Positions 5,930 through 10,570 of a DNA stretch of 10,570 nt are shown one piece after another. The notes beneath the pieces are model-generated. The model was not told the DNA's origin. It searched no databases and worked only from the letters and a program-made list of their open reading frames with translations. Each line of letters starts with the position of its first letter. Within the stretch, counting starts at the first letter, position 1. This DNA is from Bacillota bacterium (GTDB lineage Bacteria; Bacillota; Clostridia; Lachnospirales; Lachnospiraceae): NCBI GenBank assembly GCA_023415655.1, contig JAEZKD010000296.1, positions 1 through 10,570 on the forward strand, in the 5' to 3' direction. Position numbers and translations under genes: made by a program.

Positions 5930-7183
5930 ATGTCGGAATTATATGAAATTAAGGAAGAAGCAGAACGAGTGATTTTAGTAGCTGTTTCAAATCAAGATGG
6001 AGACGATACGAGGGAGTCGGTCGATGAATTAGAGGAACTAGTAAAGACAGCTGGTGCCATCACTCTTGCAAAGGTAATCCAGAATCGTGAAAGTGTTCAT
6101 CCTGGTACTTATGTTGGGAAGGGTAAGATTGAAGAAATTGCGAATCTAGCATTTGAGCTTGGTGCTACTGGGATTATCTGTGACGATGAATTATCTCCTG
6201 CACAGCTTAAAAATCTTGAGGATGCTTTGCAGATGAAGGTAATGGATCGAACAATGATTATCCTAGATATCTTTGCTCAGCATGCCAGTACAAGAGAAGG
6301 TAAAATCCAGGTTGAATTAGCACAGTTAAAATATCGCTCGACTCGTCTGATTGGAATGAGAAATTCTCTTTCTAGACTTGGTGGTGGTATTGGAACAAGA
6401 GGTCCAGGTGAGAAGAAGTTAGAGATTGATCGAAGATTAATCAAAGATCGAATCAATCAATTAAATCAGGAATTAAATGATATTAAAAAGAATCGAGAGG
6501 TTGCAAGACAGTTAAGAGCTAGGAATCCGATTCCTGTGGTTGCAATTGTTGGATATACGAATGCTGGAAAATCTACGTTGTTAAATCATTTGACGAAGGC
6601 GGAGGTGCTAGAAGCAGATATGCTTTTTGCAACCTTAGATCCTACAACAAGAAATCTTGAATTAGAGAGTGGTCAGCAAGTTTTAGTCACAGATACGGTA
6701 GGATTTATTCGTAAGCTACCTCATCACTTGATCGATGCATTTCGTTCTACTCTAGAGGAGGCTAAATATGCAGATATTATACTACATGTAGTAGATGCCT
6801 CCAATCCATGCGCGGATAAGCATATGTATATTGTATACGAGACACTAAAGCAGCTTCAGGTGTTTGATAAGACAGTAATAACAGCTTTTAACAAACAAGA
6901 TTTGGTCGAGCATGGAGAACAAATCAAGGATTTGAAAGCAGATCGAGTTGTAAAAATCTCTGCAAAGAATGGAGAAGGCTTGCCACAATTGCTTGAAATA
7001 CTCGAAGAGATACTTAGAAATCAAAAAACACTCATTGAGCATACCTTTACGTATCAAGAAGCCGGGAATATACAAGCGATACGTAAGTATGGTCAATTAT
7101 TAGAGGAATCCTATACTGAGGATGGAATTTTTGTAAGAGCATATGTGCCAAAAGATATTGCCAATCGCATTCTATCCAAATAG
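5930..7183 (+). CDS. hflX: GTPase HflX
   Basis: HflX is a GTP-hydrolysing ribosome-associated protein, known to bind the large subunit and to split stalled or stress-damaged ribosomes. At 417 residues the length is normal. The N-terminal HflX domain includes VHPGTYVGKGKIEEI and TGIICDDELSPAQLKNLE. The glycine-rich linker GGGIGTRGPGEKKLE comes next, then the G domain: G1 GYTNAGKST (208-216), G2 FATLDPTTR, G3 DTVGF (from Asp255), G4 NKQD (from Asn321) and G5 SAKNG (from Ser344). All GTPase motifs look intact. AAGGAG (5918-5923) precedes the ATG by 6 bases. The gap from the TPR gene is 62 bases with no terminator, so read-through from the receptor operon is likely; a weak TTGAGA (5880-5885) is not enough to claim its own promoter. 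A strong terminator closes the unit. Confidence 0.97.
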   Translation: MSELYEIKEEAERVILVAVSNQDGDDTRESVDELEELVKTAGAITLAKVIQNRESVHPGTYVGKGKIEEIANLAFELGATGIICDDELSPAQLKNLEDALQMKVMDRTMIILDIFAQHASTREGKIQVELAQLKYRSTRLIGMRNSLSRLGGGIGTRGPGEKKLEIDRRLIKDRINQLNQELNDIKKNREVARQLRARNPIPVVAIVGYTNAGKSTLLNHLTKAEVLEADMLFATLDPTTRNLELESGQQVLVTDTVGFIRKLPHHLIDAFRSTLEEAKYADIILHVVDASNPCADKHMYIVYETLKQLQVFDKTVITAFNKQDLVEHGEQIKDLKADRVVKISAKNGEGLPQLLEILEEILRNQKTLIEHTFTYQEAGNIQAIRKYGQLLEESYTEDGIFVRAYVPKDIANRILSK

Positions 7184-7263
7184 AACTCATAACTGGTGCA
7201 AAGTAATATCTAAGCCGACAAATTATTAGATAAGATTCTTGTTTTTTATTTACAGTAATTTAC

Positions 7264-7308
7264 AAAAATGCTGAAACGCAGTAACCATATGTGTTTCAGC
7301 ATTTTTTT
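7264..7308 (+). terminator. Strong Rho-independent terminator after hflX
   Basis: AAAAATGCTGAAAC (7264-7277) pairs with GTTTCAGCATTTTT (7293-7306). Three further pairs, one a G-T wobble, extend the stem toward a 9-base loop. A T-run covers 7302-7308. The A-run on the 5' side suggests that it could act in both directions. The 80 bases between the hflX stop and this hairpin hold nothing else I can support. Confidence 0.9.
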
Positions 7309-7314
7309 ATAAAA

Positions 7315-7362
7315 ACACTAGATATAGTGGTAAGGGAGAAAAATGTAAAATATATATTGTAG
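7315..7362 (+). promoter_or_regulatory. Tandem NrdR boxes upstream of nrdD
   Basis: Box 1, ACACTAGATATAGTGG (7315-7330), closely matches the known NrdR consensus acaCwAtATaTwGtgt. Box 2, AAAATATATATTGTAG (7347-7362), matches about 12 of 16 positions. The starts are 32 bases apart, three helical turns, as is usual for NrdR box pairs. They end seven bases before the -35 element. NrdR is the ATP/dATP-sensing repressor of ribonucleotide reductase genes, so nrdD is very probably in its regulon. Confidence 0.8.
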
Positions 7363-7369
7363 TTAATTC

Positions 7370-7398
7370 TTGACGAACTCTTCCAGTTCTGCTAGAAT
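7370..7398 (+). promoter_or_regulatory. Sigma-A promoter of nrdD
   Basis: TTGACG (7370-7375), a 17-base spacer, then TAGAAT (7393-7398), five of six matches in each element. Transcription would begin near 7405, leaving a leader of about 94 bases. The spacer contains a 5-bp inverted repeat, GAACT/AGTTC (7375-7379 and 7385-7389), of unknown meaning. NrdR boxes lie immediately upstream. Confidence 0.8.
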
Positions 7399-7498
7399 TT
7401 AGGTTAGAGGTCATAGCAATGTATGGGAATGTTAGACTTTGGTATGCGGGGGATTTATGCATGCATTAAGATTATATAGCAAGAAGGGAGAAGTACAC

Positions 7499-9889
7499 AT
7501 GATTAAAGTTGTCAAACGAGATGGTGATATTGCCGAGTTTAATCTAGGGAAAATTAGCAATGCTATAGCAAAGGCGTTTAATGCAACACAAAAGCTTTAC
7601 AATGAGGACATAATTAATTTGCTAACGTTACGTGTTACCTCAGATTTTCAAGGCAAGGTGAAAGAGGATACCATCCATGTGGAGGATGTTCAAGATAGTG
7701 TAGAACATGTTCTAGAGCAAACTGGTTATACCGATGTTGCAAAAGCGTACATACTATATCGAAAAAATCGTGAAAAAATTCGTAACATGAAATCAACAAT
7801 TTTGGATTATAAGGAAATTGTTAATAGCTATGTAAAAGAAGAGGATTGGCGTGTTAAGGAGAATTCCACCGTTACTTACTCTGTCGGCGGTTTGATTTTA
7901 CATAATTCAGGATCGATTACAGCTAATTATTGGTTATCTGAGATATATGATGAAGAGGTTGCCAATGCACACCGTAACGCTGACATACATATTCATGACT
8001 TATCCATGTTAACCGGATACTGTGCCGGTTGGTCGCTAAAACAATTAATTAAGGAAGGGCTTGGGGGAATTCCAGGGAAAATCACTTCCTCTCCAGCAAA
8101 GCATTTATCAACCTTATGTAATCAAATGGTAAACTTCCTAGGAATCATGCAGAATGAATGGGCAGGAGCACAAGCCTTCTCCTCCTTTGATACTTATCTT
8201 GCACCATTTGTAAAGATTGACAACTTATCCTACCATGAAGTAAAGCAATGCATTCAATGCTTTATCTATGGAGTTAATACACCAAGTCGTTGGGGAACAC
8301 AAGCACCATTTTCTAATATTACTTTGGACTGGACGGTGCCAGCAGATCTTGCAGATCTTCCATGTATTGTAGGTGGTAAGGAAGTTAACTTTAAATATAA
8401 AGATTGTAAGAAAGAGATGGATCTTGTCAATAAAGCCTTTATTGAGATTATGATTGAGGGAGATGCAAACGGAAGAGGATTCCAGTATCCAATTCCAACC
8501 TACTCCATTACCCGAGATTTTGACTGGTCAGATACTGAAAATAATCGCCTTTTATTTGAAATGACTGCAAAATACGGTACACCATATTTCTCAAATTATA
8601 TTAATTCTGATATGGAACCAAGTGACGTACGTTCCATGTGTTGCCGCCTTCGTTTGGATCTTAGAGAACTACGAAAGAAAACTGGTGGATTCTTTGGTAG
8701 CGGAGAGAGCACAGGTTCCATCGGGGTAGTAACCATAAACATGCCAAGAATCGCGTATTTATCAGCGGATGCAAAGGAATTTTATCAACGCTTAGATCGT
8801 ATGATGGATATCTCAGCTCGTTCCCTAAAGGTAAAAAGAGATGTTATTAGTAAGCTATTGAATGAAGGATTATATCCATATACGAAGCGTTATTTGGGAA
8901 CTTTTGATAATCATTTCTCTACCATTGGGTTATTAGGTATGAATGAGGTTGGCTTAAATGCGAGATGGCTTGGAAAAGATATGACAGATAAGAAGACCCA
9001 GGATTTTACTGTTGAAGTTTTAAATCATATGAGAGAACGACTTGGGGATTACCAAGTAGAATATGGCGATCTTTATAACCTAGAAGCGACTCCAGCTGAA
9101 TCGACTTCCTATCGTCTAGCAAAGCATGACCGTAAGAGATGGGCACAGATTAAGACAGCAGGAAAAGAAGGGGATACTCCATATTATACGAATAGTTCTC
9201 ATCTACCTGTTGATTATACCGAGGATATATTCTCTGCTCTTGATGTACAGGATCGTTTGCAGACACTCTATACTTCTGGTACTGTATTTCATGCGTTCCT
9301 TGGAGAGAAACTTCCAGACTGGAAGGCAGCTGCGAAGCTGGTAAAAACCATTGCTCAGAATTATAAGCTTCCTTACTATACGATGTCTCCAACTTATTCT
9401 ATCTGTAAAAATCATGGATACATTAATGGTGAAGCTTTTGTTTGTCCTGATTGTGGTGAGACTGCAGAAGTGTATAGTCGTATTACTGGTTATTATCGTC
9501 CAGTTCAAAACTGGAATGAAGGAAAATCACAAGAATACAAAAATCGTATGGAATATAATATGAAAGCAGCGTTAAATCAGGAACAATCAAAGGTTGAAGC
9601 GAAAGAGAAACTAAATGTTGCGATTGATTTGTCCAACACTGTTCAAACGATGGATGATGGGCTTTATCTATTTACAACGAAAACTTGTCCCAACTGTAGT
9701 ATCGCCAAAGCAGTCTTATCGGATATGAATTATATTGTCATTGATGCAGAGGAACAACCAGAGATTACGACACAACTTGGAATTATGCAGGCACCAACAT
9801 TAGTTGTCGTTGCAGATGGTGAGACTAAAAAGTATACCAACGTTTCAAGTATACGAGGATTCTTAGAAGAATGCTGTGTTATGCAATAA
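7499..9889 (+). CDS. nrdD: Anaerobic (class III) ribonucleoside-triphosphate reductase with fused redoxin domain
   Basis: NrdD reduces ribonucleoside triphosphates to deoxynucleotides for DNA synthesis without oxygen, using a glycyl radical installed by the radical-SAM activase NrdG. The 796-residue protein has an N-terminal ATP-cone (about 1-95, VVKRDGDIAEFNLGKI) for allosteric control. The catalytic barrel includes GYCAGW with Cys175 and SMCCRL with Cys381/Cys382, where the thiyl-radical cysteine is expected. A zinc site is formed by Cys636-x2-His639 and Cys649-x2-Cys652. The glycyl radical loop is RITGYYRPV with Gly664. After about residue 715 comes an extra thioredoxin/glutaredoxin-like domain with active site CPNC (730-733) and cis-Pro motif APT, probably supplying electrons internally. 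ATG 7499 is chosen for the GGGAG at 7486-7490 and because the ATP-cone begins there; in-frame ATG 7457 and TTG 7439 would add unconserved residues. Preceded by NrdR boxes; no nrdG follows. Confidence 0.95.
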   Translation: MIKVVKRDGDIAEFNLGKISNAIAKAFNATQKLYNEDIINLLTLRVTSDFQGKVKEDTIHVEDVQDSVEHVLEQTGYTDVAKAYILYRKNREKIRNMKSTILDYKEIVNSYVKEEDWRVKENSTVTYSVGGLILHNSGSITANYWLSEIYDEEVANAHRNADIHIHDLSMLTGYCAGWSLKQLIKEGLGGIPGKITSSPAKHLSTLCNQMVNFLGIMQNEWAGAQAFSSFDTYLAPFVKIDNLSYHEVKQCIQCFIYGVNTPSRWGTQAPFSNITLDWTVPADLADLPCIVGGKEVNFKYKDCKKEMDLVNKAFIEIMIEGDANGRGFQYPIPTYSITRDFDWSDTENNRLLFEMTAKYGTPYFSNYINSDMEPSDVRSMCCRLRLDLRELRKKTGGFFGSGESTGSIGVVTINMPRIAYLSADAKEFYQRLDRMMDISARSLKVKRDVISKLLNEGLYPYTKRYLGTFDNHFSTIGLLGMNEVGLNARWLGKDMTDKKTQDFTVEVLNHMRERLGDYQVEYGDLYNLEATPAESTSYRLAKHDRKRWAQIKTAGKEGDTPYYTNSSHLPVDYTEDIFSALDVQDRLQTLYTSGTVFHAFLGEKLPDWKAAAKLVKTIAQNYKLPYYTMSPTYSICKNHGYINGEAFVCPDCGETAEVYSRITGYYRPVQNWNEGKSQEYKNRMEYNMKAALNQEQSKVEAKEKLNVAIDLSNTVQTMDDGLYLFTTKTCPNCSIAKAVLSDMNYIVIDAEEQPEITTQLGIMQAPTLVVVADGETKKYTNVSSIRGFLEECCVMQ

Positions 9890-9953
9890 TTCTATGCGAT
9901 TAGTTTATCTAAGATATAAAGAGAAGGGCGTGCTTTAAGTGGCACACGTTAAG

Positions 9954-9993
9954 AAAAGGAGATGAGTTTCATTTTTGAAACTTGTCTCTTTTT
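9954..9993 (+). terminator. Rho-independent terminator after nrdD
   Basis: GAGATGAGTTTC (9959-9970) pairs with GAAACTTGTCTC (9977-9988) with two G-T wobbles and a 6-base ATTTTT loop. AAAA before the stem faces TTTTT at 9989-9993, and TTTTC continues beyond. It ends the nrdD transcript 65 bases after the stop codon. The bases between hold no convincing gene. Confidence 0.85.
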
Positions 9994-10018
9994 GTTTTCA
10001 TCATTCAGAAAAAAATAC

Positions 10019-10047
10019 TTGAAAAATTGACACAGGGAGTCTACTAT
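10019..10047 (+). promoter_or_regulatory. Probable sigma-A promoter of ilvE
   Basis: TTGAAA (10019-10024), a 17-base spacer, then TACTAT (10042-10047). A perfect TTGACA -35 lies at 10027-10032, but its best partner TAAACT (10048-10053) is only 15 bases away. One of the two probably starts ilvE transcription, with a leader of about 55 bases. That leader is too short for a T-box or other known leader, and I see none. Confidence 0.5.
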
Positions 10048-10109
10048 TAAACTGAAAATAACAGGTTCAGGAAGAATAATTATAAAAACTTAGAAAGAAG
10101 GATTTTCAT

Positions 10110-10570
10110 ATGTTAAACATTAGAATTGAAAAGACAACATGTCCAAAGGAACTGCCAGCAGCAGACAATCCTTTGAAATTTGGAACCATTTTTACGGATC
10201 ATATGTTTCTTATGGATTATGAGGTAGGTAAGGGATGGTATGATGCAAGAATTGTCCCATATGGACCAATTCAATTAGACCCTTCTGCTATGGTATTGCA
10301 TTATGGACAGGAGATGTTCGAAGGTTTAAAAGCATATAAAACAGAAGATGGAAGAACCCTTCTTTTCCGTCCTGATAAGAATGCAGAAAGAGCCATCAAT
10401 AGCAACAAGCGACTTTGCATGCCAGAGCTTAGCGTAGAAGACTTTGTACAGGCAGTCAAAGCAGTCGTAAAAATGGATGAAAGATGGATTCCAACAAAAC
10501 CAGGAACCTCATTGTACATACGACCATTTATGTTTGCAACGGATCCATACCTTGGAGTTCGTCCATCCAA
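10110..10570 (+). CDS. ilvE: Branched-chain amino acid aminotransferase, N-terminal part
   Basis: IlvE is a cytoplasmic PLP-dependent (fold type IV) enzyme that exchanges the amino group between glutamate and the 2-oxo acids of leucine, isoleucine and valine. It does the last step of their synthesis and the first of their breakdown. The visible 153 residues match the start of the long bacterial BCAT form of about 350 residues. Landmarks are FGTIFTDHMFLMDY, then GWYDARIVPYGP, then LHYGQEMFEGLKAYK, where the Tyr/Gly/Glu segment lines the substrate pocket. LLFRPDKNAERAINSNKRLCMP and the LYIRPFMFATDP strand follow. The PLP lysine lies beyond the window. GAAGGA (10097-10102) precedes ATG 10110 by 7 bases. 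The gene runs off the end, so its integrity cannot be judged. It sits alone behind its own promoter rather than in an ilv/leu operon, at least on the upstream side. Confidence 0.95.
   Translation, partial: MLNIRIEKTTCPKELPAADNPLKFGTIFTDHMFLMDYEVGKGWYDARIVPYGPIQLDPSAMVLHYGQEMFEGLKAYKTEDGRTLLFRPDKNAERAINSNKRLCMPELSVEDFVQAVKAVVKMDERWIPTKPGTSLYIRPFMFATDPYLGVRPS

Noticed and set aside
7214..7221. GCCGACAA, resembling a sigma-D -10 element.
   Set aside because: The position 15 bases upstream reads GGTG rather than TAAA, so there is no -35 partner.
7439..7498. A 20-residue N-terminal extension of NrdD from TTG 7439 or ATG 7457.
   Set aside because: The ATP-cone starts at the ATG at 7499, which has its own ribosome site; the extension would be translation of the leader.
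9150..9508. Several minus-strand and off-frame open frames inside nrdD.
   Set aside because: They are embedded in an unambiguous conserved enzyme gene and have no ribosome sites or family resemblance.
10027..10053. TTGACA with TAAACT as the ilvE promoter.
   Set aside because: The spacer is only 15 bases; the overlapping TTGAAA/TACTAT pair has a proper 17-base spacer.
10301..10570. Minus-strand open frame over the start of ilvE.
   Set aside because: It is antisense to a clear IlvE coding region and low in coding character.

Overview
The window looks like chromosome of an anaerobic, low-GC Gram-positive bacterium, most likely a Lachnospiraceae/Clostridium cluster XIVa member of the Lachnoclostridium (Clostridium) phytofermentans type. 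The grounds are AT-rich DNA, strong GGAGG-type ribosome binding sites, clostridial lipoboxes, an oxygen-sensitive class III ribonucleotide reductase and the long clostridial form of IlvE. The species is inference. All supported genes lie on the + strand.

Layout. At 1-53 is the tail of an unidentified gene, followed by a 15-bp hairpin. At 205-1509 is a secreted lipoprotein of the SGNH/GDSL esterase fold with a C-terminal beta-rich domain. The 485-bp stretch 1510-1994 has no intact recognisable gene. It holds a good match to a sigma-D (flagellar sigma-28) promoter, a near-perfect Shine-Dalgarno sequence and what reads as a frameshifted remnant of the anti-sigma-28 gene flgM. At 1995-2648 is a small alpha/beta-hydrolase-like protein whose nucleophile elbow is gone. 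The 305-bp gap 2649-2953 holds a terminator, a long near-perfect hairpin, a second nested inverted-repeat structure with competing pairing partners, and a consensus sigma-A promoter.

That promoter drives 2954-4606, a membrane receptor (extracytoplasmic domain plus about seven helices) ending in a GGDEF domain with SETM in place of the signature. Close behind come a TPR lipoprotein (4629-5867) and the ribosome-associated GTPase HflX (5930-7183), ending at a strong terminator. Next is a clear NrdR regulatory region (two boxes one spacing apart, directly upstream of a sigma-A promoter) in front of nrdD (7499-9889), which carries a redoxin domain fused to its C-terminus. No nrdG follows. After another terminator, ilvE begins at 10110 and runs off the end.

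How the genes work together. The receptor and TPR lipoprotein probably form one envelope-sensing unit, with hflX downstream in the same transcript or under a weak promoter of its own. nrdD is an independent dNTP-supply unit under NrdR control. The most unusual items are the decayed flgM-like locus behind an intact sigma-D promoter, the structured element at 2656-2864, and two genes next to each other in order (hydrolase-like and GGDEF-like) that have each lost their catalytic signature.
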